A DNA stretch of 64,000 nucleotides from contig NZ_CP109327.1 in assembly GCF_035918155.1 (NCBI RefSeq), positions 3,658,001 to 3,722,000 of the forward strand. Direction: 5' to 3'. The first letter of the stretch is position 1, and each line of letters starts with the position of its first letter. A program made the position numbers and the translations under genes. Below are positions 52,313 through 60,326 of the stretch, one piece after another. The notes beneath the pieces were generated by a model that searched no databases, had not been told where the DNA came from, and was given only the letters and a program-made list of their open reading frames with translations. The DNA comes from Streptomyces sp. NBC_01591. Lineage in GTDB: Bacteria; Actinomycetota; Actinomycetes; Streptomycetales; Streptomycetaceae.

Positions 52313-52457
52313 GTTACGTGCCCCTGATCATGGTTCACGTGAATCCCAGTTTAGTCGACACCACGTCCACTGGGATCGCGTGGCCTAGTTCTGCATGCCA
52401 TTTGCTTACTAATGGCATAGAAAGTAGGCTTTCGTGTCGGCTAATCTGCCGAAATCA

Positions 52458-52775
52458 TCAGCATTCCGCCGAGGCGGGCCTCACAGCCCCCGGCCACAGC
52501 GCGACGCCGAGCCCGTCCTCCAGCAAGCTCACCGTGACGACGTCGGGCCAGCTGATTCCGCTGAGCAGATTGACGATCGCCTGCCGGTTGACCCCCGTAA
52601 GGACGGCGGCCTGCCGCAGGCTCAGCCCTTGCTCCTCCAGCCTCTCCCCGAGGGTGCGGGCGAGCGCTTGGACGACCCGCGCCTGCGGGTGACCGACCAC
52701 GGTCGCGTGGGGCCATGCGTCCGGGTCCGTGGCCAGGTCCCTCGGCGTCGTACTGCGCTGGGTGCCACCGGGCAT
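52458..52775 (-). CDS. Small helix-turn-helix (XRE-like) regulator
   Basis: A 105-residue protein with a Cro/XRE-type HTH in its second half: LARTLGERLEEQGLSLRQAAVLTGVNRQAIVNLLSG, followed by SWPDVVTVSLLEDGLGVALWPG, which resembles the dimerisation end of small phage-type repressors. The ATG at 52775 has GGAGGA upstream. Divergent from the recombinase gene 93 nt away, so it is the likely repressor of the recombinase/transposase pair. Confidence 0.78.
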   Translation of the reverse strand: MPGGTQRSTTPRDLATDPDAWPHATVVGHPQARVVQALARTLGERLEEQGLSLRQAAVLTGVNRQAIVNLLSGISWPDVVTVSLLEDGLGVALWPGAVRPASAEC

Positions 52776-52868
52776 CGAGATGCGCTCCTCCAGGTTGATG
52801 TGCACTATGTCGAGCAATGCGGCTATTTGTTCAGCCGCTATTCGTGGTGCATCGCGCTGGAGACCGAG

Positions 52869-53780
52869 ATGAGTCAGGCAATCCTGCGGTACCGCCCCAA
52901 GGACGCACCTCCCGAGTGGGAGGTGGTGGCCGACGGTGTGCGGATGGTCGTCGCCACCGTCGCCGACCACGTTCCCTACCGGCTCACCACTGTGCTGGGC
53001 GTGATGGCAACCCTCGCCATCAGTGCCGAGCGCGCGGGACTGGCGCGCGATCCAGCCGTCTGGCTGGAGCAGGGCACCATCACCCGCTCGCTGCTGATGA
53101 ATACCGAGATCGCTCCGAACAGTACGCAGACCTACGCGTCGATCCTGGCCCGCGTACGGGAGACCCTCGTCTGGGTCGAGCGCGGTGAAGCGCCCCGCCC
53201 TCACCTGAGCGGGGACCGCTCCCGCGCCGAGCCCTACAGCACCAGCGACCTGACCCGCCTGGACGTCTGGTCCGACAATTTGCCGCCGGCCCCTACCGGC
53301 TGGGGCAACGCCAAGGCGCTGCTGGCGCTCGGCGCCGGGTGCGGACTGTCTCCCAAGGAGATCCTCGCCGTGCGCGGCACCGACATCCACGTGCTGCCCA
53401 GCGACGCCGTCGTCGTCCACGTCCCAGGCACCGACCGGCTCATCGTGTGCCGCTCGCTGTGGGAAGAGACGCTCGCCGAACTCGTCCAGACCGCCGGGGA
53501 CAACTACCTGTACGCACCCGACCGGCAGGTCCCGTACCCGAAGAACGCCATCAGTAACTGGGTCAAGCGCACCAGCCCCGGCGACCCGAAGGTTCCCACC
53601 CTGGACACCCGGCGCCTGCGCGCCACCTGGCTCGTTTCCCTGTTGCGCGACCACGTACCGGCCGACCTGGTGGCCCGCGCGGCAGGCATGAAGACGACCG
53701 CCGCGCTCGCCCCCTACATGGCCTGGGTACCGGCGATCTCGCGGGACGCCGCCGTGCGCATGCTGCGGGGCTGGGCGTGA
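52869..53780 (+). CDS. Tyrosine recombinase/phage integrase-like protein, degenerate active site
   Basis: A 303-residue protein from the ATG at 52869 (GGAG upstream). It has an N-terminal helical core-binding-like domain and a C-terminal part with the integrase layout: LGAGCGLSPKEILAVRGTDI corresponds to box I, and LDTRRLRATWLVSLLRDHVPADLVARAAGM...APYMAWVP corresponds to box II with the terminal Tyr. The box I Arg (normally in TGLR) and the box II His are missing, so activity may be lost or altered. The stop overlaps the start of the DDE gene by 4 nt (GTGA). Confidence 0.7.
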   Translation: MSQAILRYRPKDAPPEWEVVADGVRMVVATVADHVPYRLTTVLGVMATLAISAERAGLARDPAVWLEQGTITRSLLMNTEIAPNSTQTYASILARVRETLVWVERGEAPRPHLSGDRSRAEPYSTSDLTRLDVWSDNLPPAPTGWGNAKALLALGAGCGLSPKEILAVRGTDIHVLPSDAVVVHVPGTDRLIVCRSLWEETLAELVQTAGDNYLYAPDRQVPYPKNAISNWVKRTSPGDPKVPTLDTRRLRATWLVSLLRDHVPADLVARAAGMKTTAALAPYMAWVPAISRDAAVRMLRGWA

Positions 53781-55528
53781 AGCGCCGCAGCGGGCAGCAC
53801 CGGCCCGCCCCCTCACCACACCCCTCCCAACTGAACGACCGCCTGGTGCGACAGGTCGTCGACCTTGTCCGGGCCAGCGGAGTCCTGGACGAACTCGCGG
53901 TTCTGGAGGCCCGCCGCCCCGGCCCTCGTGGCCTTCGGTCGGAGACCGTGCTGGTCGGCATGGTGTTGGCGGCACGGGAGCTTCGCAGCACCAACGTGGA
54001 CGACGCTTGGGAGTGCGTGCAGTTCCGTCTGCGCAAGCCCTGGCTCAGGTACTTCGGACTGGCGGAAGTCGACCGCACGGACATCGAGGCGACGCGTGCG
54101 TCGGCGAAGCGTTTCTACGATGCCTGGTCGCGCATCACAACGGTCCTTGACCCGGCCCGCCACGACCGCCGTACCCGCATGCCGCGCGATCAGGCCGTCA
54201 CCTACCGGCGTGCCTGGCTGCACCGCAAGCATCACGACTCGACGCCAGTCCTGTCGCGCATCGCCAACAAGCTGGTACTCACGCCGGTACGCACCGCTGT
54301 TGCCCGCGGTCTGATGGACAACTGGGCCGGTGACCTGTCGGTGGACGCCACCGCCATTCCCACCTGGGCACGCCACAGCACTCGGCGTCGTGCCTCGCTC
54401 GAGGTGAGCGCGGGCGTTCACGTCTCCGGCGGCGGCCACAAGACCTTCGGCTACAGCGCCACCCTGCTGGTCGCCGGTCACACCGAACCGTCCCTCACCG
54501 GCCGATACCCCCAGCTGTGCATGGGCATGTCCCTGCACACACCCGGTAAGCAGATCGGCCCCCAGGCCGTCCGCCTGCTCCAGATCGTCAAGCGCCTGTG
54601 GCCCGTACAGGGGTACCTGGCCGGTGACCTCGCCTATTCCGACGCCAAGGTCGAGAACTTCCACGACCCCGTACGGGCCGTTGGGTACAAACCGGTCCTG
54701 GACTACAAGATCACCATGGTCCGCAAGGACAAGAACGCCGTCGAAGGCACCATCGCCATCGCGGGCGATCTGCTCTGCCCCCACACCCCACAGCGGATCA
54801 TCGACACCTACCACCGCATGGCCGCCGCCAAGCAGAGCAAAACCCGCGAAGAGCTCCTGCCCGAGATGCTGGAGGCAGACCCCTACGTCCTCCCGCTGAA
54901 ACAGTCCGCCAACCACCGCGGTCTGGAACGCCGACAGTGCCCTGCCGCCGGCACGAGTCCCCGCGTCACCTGCCCCTGGGCCCAGGAACGCGACACCTCC
55001 GGCGTTCACCGGCGCCGCAATCACACACCACGCCGCCCTGCCCGCGCCCAGCCCCACACCATCGACCTGACCAACCGCCGTGCCAGGCAGACCCATCCGG
55101 ACGCCAGGCCGACCGTGCGCCCACCGGAACGACCCGCCCACCAGCGTCCGGCCATCTGCCAGCAGTCTACGATCACCGTGCCGGTCGACATCATGCCCAA
55201 GCTCCGCCAGGACCTGCCCTGGGGCCGAGAAGCCTGGCAACGCGCCTACCGCAGCCTGCGCAGCCACGTCGAAGGACTCAACGGCCGCGCCAAGAACGTC
55301 GACACGTTCCTGCACTCCCGCGAAAAGCGCCAGAGCCGAGGCCGTGTCACTCAGACTCTGCTGAGCGCCATCCAACTCATGGTCGAGAACCTGAGGACCA
55401 TCGAGTCCTTCCTGCGCGACCAACGCCTGTGGAAGGAAGAGAACTACACCCTCGGCGACATCCCCGAGACTCCGGACCCGTACGAAGACCCAGAGTCGAA
55501 CAGCTCCGCCCCGCCGCCCGAACCGTAG
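53777..55528 (+). CDS. DDE transposase-like protein coupled to the recombinase gene
   Basis: A 583-residue protein with an RNase H-like catalytic arrangement. The first Asp is in LSVDATAIPTWAR, the second in YLAGDLAYSDAKVENF, and the Glu is in SHVEGLNGRAKN. The helical N-terminal domain resembles IS1182/IS4-type DNA binding. The GTG start overlaps the integrase-like gene. No flanking inverted repeats could be found, so it is not a simple insertion sequence. It may move a larger element or, with its partner, form a two-gene transposon. Confidence 0.72.
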   Translation: MKRRSGQHRPAPSPHPSQLNDRLVRQVVDLVRASGVLDELAVLEARRPGPRGLRSETVLVGMVLAARELRSTNVDDAWECVQFRLRKPWLRYFGLAEVDRTDIEATRASAKRFYDAWSRITTVLDPARHDRRTRMPRDQAVTYRRAWLHRKHHDSTPVLSRIANKLVLTPVRTAVARGLMDNWAGDLSVDATAIPTWARHSTRRRASLEVSAGVHVSGGGHKTFGYSATLLVAGHTEPSLTGRYPQLCMGMSLHTPGKQIGPQAVRLLQIVKRLWPVQGYLAGDLAYSDAKVENFHDPVRAVGYKPVLDYKITMVRKDKNAVEGTIAIAGDLLCPHTPQRIIDTYHRMAAAKQSKTREELLPEMLEADPYVLPLKQSANHRGLERRQCPAAGTSPRVTCPWAQERDTSGVHRRRNHTPRRPARAQPHTIDLTNRRARQTHPDARPTVRPPERPAHQRPAICQQSTITVPVDIMPKLRQDLPWGREAWQRAYRSLRSHVEGLNGRAKNVDTFLHSREKRQSRGRVTQTLLSAIQLMVENLRTIESFLRDQRLWKEENYTLGDIPETPDPYEDPESNSSAPPPEP

Positions 55529-55703
55529 AAGCAGCGTCGGCGAAGCAGGCACAACCACACAGCCATCAGCGCGTCGCAGGACCACCCGGGTCCTGCGGCC
55601 GCTTCGCCATGCCCCCACAGCCACAGCCAGCTCCGCTCACCGTGCCCACGGCACCGAACCGGGCTTCCCCGAGCGGCATCCGCGTCGTACCAAGCCTGAA
55701 AAC

Positions 55704-55746
55704 CACGAAATCCCGCCCAGTTGAATCGACTGGACGGGATTTCGTG
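55704..55746. terminator. Long hairpin between the transposase gene and tRNA-Ala, bidirectional terminator
   Basis: CACGAAATCCCG pairs with CGGGATTTCGTG and CCAGT pairs with ACTGG, with one C/A mismatch and a 7-nt loop. It serves both the rightward transposase gene and the leftward tRNA. Confidence 0.85.
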
Positions 55747-55783
55747 AACCGTTTACGAGCTAACTCGTGAACGGCCCGTGCGG

Positions 55784-55857
55784 TGGACCTGTGGGGATTT
55801 GAACCCCAGACCCCCTCGATGCGAACGAGGTGCGCTACCAGACTGCGCCACAGGCCC
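55784..55857 (-). tRNA. tRNA-Ala, anticodon CGC
   Basis: A 74-nt cloverleaf on the minus strand. The acceptor GGGCCTG pairs with CAGGTCC (one G-U), the D stem is GCGC/GCGC, and the anticodon stem CCTCG/CGAGG carries the loop TTCGCAT (anticodon CGC, codon GCG). The T arm is TGGGG-TTCAAAT-CCCCA, and the discriminator is A. CCA is not encoded. It is the probable integration site of the accessory region. Confidence 0.96.
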
Positions 55858-55955
55858 TTGCAACGAGTGAAACTCTAGCACCCCGCACAGGGTGCTCGGA
55901 AATCCGGTCCGTGCTGGTCAGCCGAGGCTGCGACGCAGCGTGGCCCGGAGGGGGC

Positions 55956-57080
55956 TCACTCGTTGGCGGCTCGCGGGCGTTCCCCGTCTTCGTACTGGTC
56001 GAAGAGCGGGGTCCGGCCACGGTCGCGGGTACGGCGGGACTGGTTGGTGCGCTGGCGCGGCGCCGGGTCGACCGGGGGCGCCACGGGGTGCGAGGTGCCC
56101 GTGGGCTCGGCGGCACTGGAACGGGCCGCGCTCCAGGTCTCCGGGTTGCCGACCTCGACGCCGCCCGTGGCGCGCGGGGCGACCGGGGCGGTGACGTAGG
56201 TCGGCAGCGGGACCGGGACCGGCTCCCAGCTGTCGCCCTGGACCCTGCCGCGTTCGCGCTGCTGGTCGACCCATTCCGCGTGGTCCGTCTGCTCGACCAG
56301 GGCGCGGCGGCCGGCCTCCTGCGGGGAGACCGCGGGCGCGGGCTCCGGCTCGGGGCGGCGCGCTTCGGGCTCCTCGTCGGGCTCGGCGGGGGCCGCCGCG
56401 GCCGGCTGGTGCCTGCGGGTGCGGCTCTCGCGCAGGTGCTGCGCCGCCACCTCGGCCCGGCGCCGGTCCATGGTGAAGGCGAACCGGCGCCGCTCCTGGG
56501 CCCGCAGATGCACGATGTACGTGCTCAGCAGCACGGCCGGAACCGCGGGCGCCCAGAGGAAGTGGAGGCCGCCGACCGCCGCGACGACCGCGCCGAGAGT
56601 GAAGGCCAGGAAGAGGACGACGGTGGTGCGCCGTCGGCGCGCGAGGACCTGCAGGCGCTGGGCGCGCCGGACGCGCTCGGCGTCCGTTCCGCCGGGGCGC
56701 TGGCGTGCGCGCCGCGCGGAAGGCTGTGCCTGGGCCTGTGCCGGTTCGGGGCGCTCCTCGGGCGCGCGCGCCGGGTCGTACACCCGGGCTTCGGTGTGCG
56801 CGTCGGGCGCGGCGAAGGCCCGGACGTCCACGGAGTCCATTCGGTCCGTGGCGACGTCCGGGTCGGCGTCGGGCTCCGCCTCCTCGGCAGTGCGCTCCCG
56901 CAACTCCTTGGCGTACCGGCGCTCCATCGCCGCCCGTCCGGACAGCAGCCGGATGGCGGTGCTGAAGCGTTCCGTCGGACGGGCTTCGTTGAGCTCGTCC
57001 TGCCTGCGGAGCCACATCGGCACCAAGTAGGCGGCCCAGGCCCCGACGATGACTGCGTAGATGAGGCCGCTGCTGCTCAC
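55956..57080 (-). CDS. sepX: SepX/Glr membrane protein of the divisome
   Basis: A 374-residue actinobacteria-specific membrane protein. Helix 1 covers residues 4-22 (GLIYAVIVGAWAAYLVPMWL), then RRQDELNEARPTERFSTAIRLLSGR, the conserved juxtamembrane segment. Two more helices follow at about 150-190 (VVLFLAFTLGAVVAAVGGLHFLWAP). The rest is Pro/Glu/Ala/Arg-rich and disordered. In Streptomyces SepX organises hyphal cross-walls and sporulation septa; in corynebacteria the homologue Glr is the receptor of the gephyrin-like protein Glp. glp lies five genes upstream in this transcriptional direction. Confidence 0.82.
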   Translation of the reverse strand: MSSSGLIYAVIVGAWAAYLVPMWLRRQDELNEARPTERFSTAIRLLSGRAAMERRYAKELRERTAEEAEPDADPDVATDRMDSVDVRAFAAPDAHTEARVYDPARAPEERPEPAQAQAQPSARRARQRPGGTDAERVRRAQRLQVLARRRRTTVVLFLAFTLGAVVAAVGGLHFLWAPAVPAVLLSTYIVHLRAQERRRFAFTMDRRRAEVAAQHLRESRTRRHQPAAAAPAEPDEEPEARRPEPEPAPAVSPQEAGRRALVEQTDHAEWVDQQRERGRVQGDSWEPVPVPLPTYVTAPVAPRATGGVEVGNPETWSAARSSAAEPTGTSHPVAPPVDPAPRQRTNQSRRTRDRGRTPLFDQYEDGERPRAANE

Positions 57081-57203
57081 ATCTCACACCGTAGAGGGGT
57101 TTGCGCGGGGGCATCCGCCAATTGGCCCGGTGTGTCGCGCGATCCGGCTGATATCACGGACTTTTTTGTGATTGTTCAGATCAACCGTGGGTGTTTGTGC
57201 GTC

Positions 57204-57216
57204 CGTCAACTGTCAA
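57204..57216 (-). promoter_or_regulatory. AT-rich sepX upstream region with two TTGAC boxes
   Basis: The 157-nt gap before sepX is unusually AT-rich. On the minus strand it carries TTGACA and TTGACG side by side, -35-like elements, but I found no convincing -10 at the right distance. Confidence 0.3.
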
Positions 57217-57237
57217 CTGCCGATCAATATCGAACAC

Positions 57238-57849
57238 TCATTTTATTTCCCGCGGCGTTCCGGGTCGCGTCCGGTGCCAGCGCCGGAGCAGCCCGTCCGG
57301 TACTTCCTCCGCGGTGAGTGCGTAGATCAGATGGTCCCGCCAGGCACCGTCGATGTGGAGATAGCGCGGACGCAGGCCTTCCTCGCGGAATCCCAGTTTC
57401 TCCACGACTCTTCTGCTGGGCCCGTTCTCCGGGCGAATGCACACCTCGATGCGGTGCAGTCCGACCGTGCGGAAGCAGTGGTCGACGGCGAGGGCGACCG
57501 CGGTCGGCATCACACCACGACCGGCCACCTCCTGGTCGACCCAGTAGCCGACATGGCCCGAGCACATCGAGCCCCAGGTGATCCCGGCGACCGTCAGCTG
57601 GCCGACCAGCCGGCCCTCGTACTCGATGGCGAAGGGCAGCATCCGGCCGACGTTGGCCTCGGCGCGCAGATGGCGGATCATCTGACGGTACGTGGGACGC
57701 TGGGCCACCGGCCCGCCCGGGGCGGGCGGCGGCACGGTCGCCTCCCAGGGGCGCAGCCAGTCGCGGTTGCGCCGGTTGGCCTCGCGCCACATGCGCTGGT
57801 CGCGCAGCTTGATCGGCCGGAGCACGATCTCGCCGTCGCTGAGGACCAC
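57238..57849 (-). CDS. RimJ-like GNAT acetyltransferase
   Basis: A 203-residue N-acetyltransferase of the RimJ/RimL type. ILRPI-type start (EIVLRPIKLRDQ), the acetyl-CoA site HVGYWVDQEVAGRGVMPTAVALAVDHCF and LGFREEGLRPRYLHIDGAWRDHL are all diagnostic. It is always found in the glp-sepX neighbourhood of actinobacteria as I know it, but its substrate protein is not established. The start is the GTG at 57849 without a clear ribosome-binding site, 17 nt after the mog stop. Confidence 0.9.
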   Translation of the reverse strand: MVLSDGEIVLRPIKLRDQRMWREANRRNRDWLRPWEATVPPPAPGGPVAQRPTYRQMIRHLRAEANVGRMLPFAIEYEGRLVGQLTVAGITWGSMCSGHVGYWVDQEVAGRGVMPTAVALAVDHCFRTVGLHRIEVCIRPENGPSRRVVEKLGFREEGLRPRYLHIDGAWRDHLIYALTAEEVPDGLLRRWHRTRPGTPREIK

Positions 57850-57866
57850 CGGCCAGGTCGAGACGT

Positions 57867-58391
57867 TCAGCTCGGGCTCCCCGGTCGGGGGTGATCGCCG
57901 CCGCGCAACTGGTCGACGGCGTGCACCAGGAGACGGGCGAGGACGGCGAGTCCGTCGCGCACCCCGCCGGTGGAGCCCGGCAGGTTCACGATGAGCGTGC
58001 GGCCCGCGACGCCCGCGAGGCCCCTGGAGAGCGCGGCGGTGGGGACCTTGTCGCGGCCCTCGGCGCGGATCGCCTCGGGGATGCCGGGGACCTCGTGGTC
58101 CAGGACGCGGCGGGTGGCCTCGGGGGTGCGGTCGGTGGGCGAGATGCCCGTACCGCCGGTCGTGACGATCACGTCGTACCCCGCGGCCACTCCGGCGCGC
58201 AGGGCCTGCTCGACCGGGTCGCCATCGGGCACGACCTGCGGGCCGTCGACGGCGAAGCCGAGGTCCGCGAGCGCCCCGGAGATCAAGGGGCCGCCCTTGT
58301 CGGCGTAGACGCCGGCCGAGGCGCGGTTGGAGGCGGTGACGACGAGGGCGCGGTAGGGGGACGGGGCCGGTGACGTCCCGGGGGGTGTCAC
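57867..58391 (-). CDS. mog: Molybdopterin adenylyltransferase-like protein (MogA/MoaB)
   Basis: A 174-residue MoCF-fold protein that adenylylates molybdopterin before metal insertion. The signature TTGGTGISPTDRTPEAT contains the conserved Gly-Gly-Thr-Gly and Asp of the active site. ASNRASAGVYADKGGP and NLPGSTGGVRDGLAVL complete the fold. The GTG at 58391 overlaps the moaC stop by 4 nt. Confidence 0.93.
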   Translation of the reverse strand: MTPPGTSPAPSPYRALVVTASNRASAGVYADKGGPLISGALADLGFAVDGPQVVPDGDPVEQALRAGVAAGYDVIVTTGGTGISPTDRTPEATRRVLDHEVPGIPEAIRAEGRDKVPTAALSRGLAGVAGRTLIVNLPGSTGGVRDGLAVLARLLVHAVDQLRGGDHPRPGSPS

Positions 58392-58888
58392 GTGTCCGCT
58401 CCGTCCGCCCCGGTGCGCCGGTAGTCGCCGGACTTGCCGCCCGACTTCGACTCGACCCGTACGTCCGTGATGACCGCCGCCTTGTCGACCGCCTTGATCA
58501 TGTCGATCACGGTGAGCGCGGCGACGGAGACGGCGGTCAGGGCCTCCATCTCGACGCCGGTGCGGTCCGTGGTCTTCACGGTGGCCGCGATCTCCACCGC
58601 GTCGTCGGCGACGCTCAGGTCGACCTTGACGCCGGAGACGGCCAGCGGGTGGCAGAGCGGGATCAGGTCGGGGGTGCGTTTGGCGCCCATGATCCCGGCG
58701 ATCCGGGCGGTCGCGAGGGCGTCGCCCTTGGGGACTCCTTCGCCGCGGAGCAGCTCGACGACGCGCGGCGAGACGAGAACCCGGCCGCTGGCGCGGGCCA
58801 CCCGCGCGGTGACGTCCTTCTCCGAGACGTCGACCATGCGGGCCGCGCCCGCCTCGTCGATGTGCGTCAGCCTGTTCTGCGTACTCAA
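58388..58888 (-). CDS. moaC: Cyclic pyranopterin monophosphate synthase MoaC
   Basis: Converts the MoaA product to cyclic pyranopterin monophosphate in molybdenum cofactor synthesis. 166 residues with MVDVSEKDVTARVA, KGDALATARIAGIMGAKRTPDLIPLCHPL (catalytic Lys and His region), GVEMEALTAVSVAALTVIDM and the final SGGKSGDY with the catalytic Lys. It lies between glp and mog on the same strand. Confidence 0.97.
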   Translation of the reverse strand: MSTQNRLTHIDEAGAARMVDVSEKDVTARVARASGRVLVSPRVVELLRGEGVPKGDALATARIAGIMGAKRTPDLIPLCHPLAVSGVKVDLSVADDAVEIAATVKTTDRTGVEMEALTAVSVAALTVIDMIKAVDKAAVITDVRVESKSGGKSGDYRRTGADGADT

Positions 58889-59011
58889 CTAACTCCGCCT
58901 CGCGGTAGGGCGCCGGTTGCCCGCTCGGCCCGCACCGGGGTGCGGGCCCGGGGCCCGGGGGTGTCCCCGGGAAGGCACAGCGCCAGACACCGTACCGCCA
59001 CCGCCCCCGGA

Positions 59012-60310
59012 TCAGCGGAGCAGGATCACCTCGGTGTCCGTGCCGGGCTCGGCGGAGGTGACGTCCTCGGGCAGCACGATGAGCGCGTCCGACTGGGCGA
59101 GTGCGGCGATCAGATGCGATCCGGCGCCGCCGACGGGGGTGACCGTGCCGGCCTCCGCGTCGTACGTACCGCGCAGGAACTGGCGCCTGCCGGACGGTGA
59201 GGTGAGTGCCTTGTCGGCGTTCAGCGTGGCCCGGACGGTGGGGCGGTTCACGTCCTGCAGGCCCATCAGGGTGCGGATCGCGGGCCGTACGAACAGCTCG
59301 AAGGAGATGTACGACGAGACGGGGTTGCCCGGCAGCGCCAGCAGCGGTGTGTGCTCGGGTCCGATCGAGCCGAAGCCCTGCGGCTTGCCCGGCTGCATGG
59401 CGAGCTTGCGGAAGTCGATGCCGCTGCCCGGTTCGTCCTCGTCGCCCACCGAGGAGAGGGCTTCCTTGACGACGTCGTACGCGCCGACGCTGACGCCTCC
59501 GGTGGTGACGACGATGTCGGCGCGGATCAGCTGGTCCTCGATCGTGGCGCGGAGCGTGTCGGCATCGTCGGTGACGGCACCGACCCGGTAGGCGATCGCT
59601 CCGGCGTCCTTGGCCGCGGCCGTGAGGGCGAAGCTGTTCGAGTCGTAGATCCGGCCGCCGGTCAGTTCCTCGCCCGGCTGCACCAGTTCGCTGCCGGTGG
59701 AGATGACGACGACGCGCGGCCGGGGCCGCACCTTCACCGTCGAGCGGCCGATCGCGGCGAGCAGGCCGATCTGCGGCGGGCCGATGACCGATCCCGCGCT
59801 CAGCGCCAGATCGCCCGGCTTGACGTCGCTGCCACGGGCCCGGACGTGGGCGCGGGCCTCGACGGGGCGGTGCACCCGGACCTCGCCGCCCGCGGCCTCC
59901 GGGGCGTCCCGGTGCGAGCGCATGGTGTCGGCGGGGCCGCCGCCCGTACCGGCGTCGGTCCACTCGACCGGGACCACGGCCTCGGCACCGGCCGGCAGCG
60001 GGGCGCCGGTCATGATGCGGGCGGCCTCGCCGGGGCCGACGCTCCGGTTGCCGGGGAGCCCGTCGCTGCCCGCCGCGACGTCGCCGATGACGGTGAGCAC
60101 CGCGGGGAACTCCTCGTCGGCGCCCTCGACATCGGCGACGCGGACCGCGTACCCGTCCATCGAGCTGTTGTCGAAGGGCGGCAGGGCGATCTCCACCATG
60201 ACGTCCTCGACGAGGACGCAGCCCTGGGCATCGTGCAGTTGCAGCTCGATGGGTTCGAGCGGGCGCACCGCTTCGAGAATGTCTGCCAGGTGCTCGTCCA
60301 CCGACCACAT
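59012..60310 (-). CDS. glp: Glp, gephyrin/MoeA-like molybdotransferase-type divisome protein
   Basis: A 432-residue MoeA-fold protein. Domain order matches MoeA/gephyrin-E: ALPPFDNSSMDGYAV, MTGAPLPAGAEAVV, the SVIGPPQIGLLAAIG segment, the MoCF core VISTGSELVQPGEEL...YDSN, TTGGVSVGAYDV, then FRKLAMQPGKPQGFG and ALPGNPVSS. In actinobacteria this paralogue (Glp) works in cell division with Glr/SepX rather than, or besides, in molybdenum insertion. The ATG at 60310 is used; a TTG at 60322 with GGAG ten nt upstream is equally plausible. It follows galU by a few nt. Confidence 0.88.
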   Translation of the reverse strand: MWSVDEHLADILEAVRPLEPIELQLHDAQGCVLVEDVMVEIALPPFDNSSMDGYAVRVADVEGADEEFPAVLTVIGDVAAGSDGLPGNRSVGPGEAARIMTGAPLPAGAEAVVPVEWTDAGTGGGPADTMRSHRDAPEAAGGEVRVHRPVEARAHVRARGSDVKPGDLALSAGSVIGPPQIGLLAAIGRSTVKVRPRPRVVVISTGSELVQPGEELTGGRIYDSNSFALTAAAKDAGAIAYRVGAVTDDADTLRATIEDQLIRADIVVTTGGVSVGAYDVVKEALSSVGDEDEPGSGIDFRKLAMQPGKPQGFGSIGPEHTPLLALPGNPVSSYISFELFVRPAIRTLMGLQDVNRPTVRATLNADKALTSPSGRRQFLRGTYDAEAGTVTPVGGAGSHLIAALAQSDALIVLPEDVTSAEPGTDTEVILLR

Positions 60311-60326
60311 CGTGCTGCTCAAAGTG

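Larger units (their letters stand above)
36086..55783. mobile_element. Accessory region ending at tRNA-Ala, probable genomic island
   Basis: Between two blocks of conserved genes lie unusual genes with mixed base composition: a three-gene NTPase module, a DyP peroxidase, a broken RHS toxin locus, a recombinase/transposase pair and several long non-coding stretches. The right end abuts a tRNA gene, a usual integration site. No clear att direct repeat of the tRNA 3' end was found on the left side, so the limits are approximate. Confidence 0.45.

Noticed and set aside
53813..55624. 603-residue minus-strand frame opposite the DDE transposase gene
   Set aside because: Gly/Val/Ala/Asp-rich antisense frame; the D-D-E residues and the overlap with the upstream gene fix the coding strand.
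55784..55857. att duplication of the tRNA-Ala 3' end elsewhere in the window
   Set aside because: Looked for TGTGGGGATTTGAAC and its complement by eye outside the tRNA and found none, so integration into this tRNA remains inference.
57204..57216. TTGACA/TTGACG as a proven sigma-70 promoter for sepX
   Set aside because: No -10 hexamer at 16-19 nt; listed only as a low-confidence upstream region.
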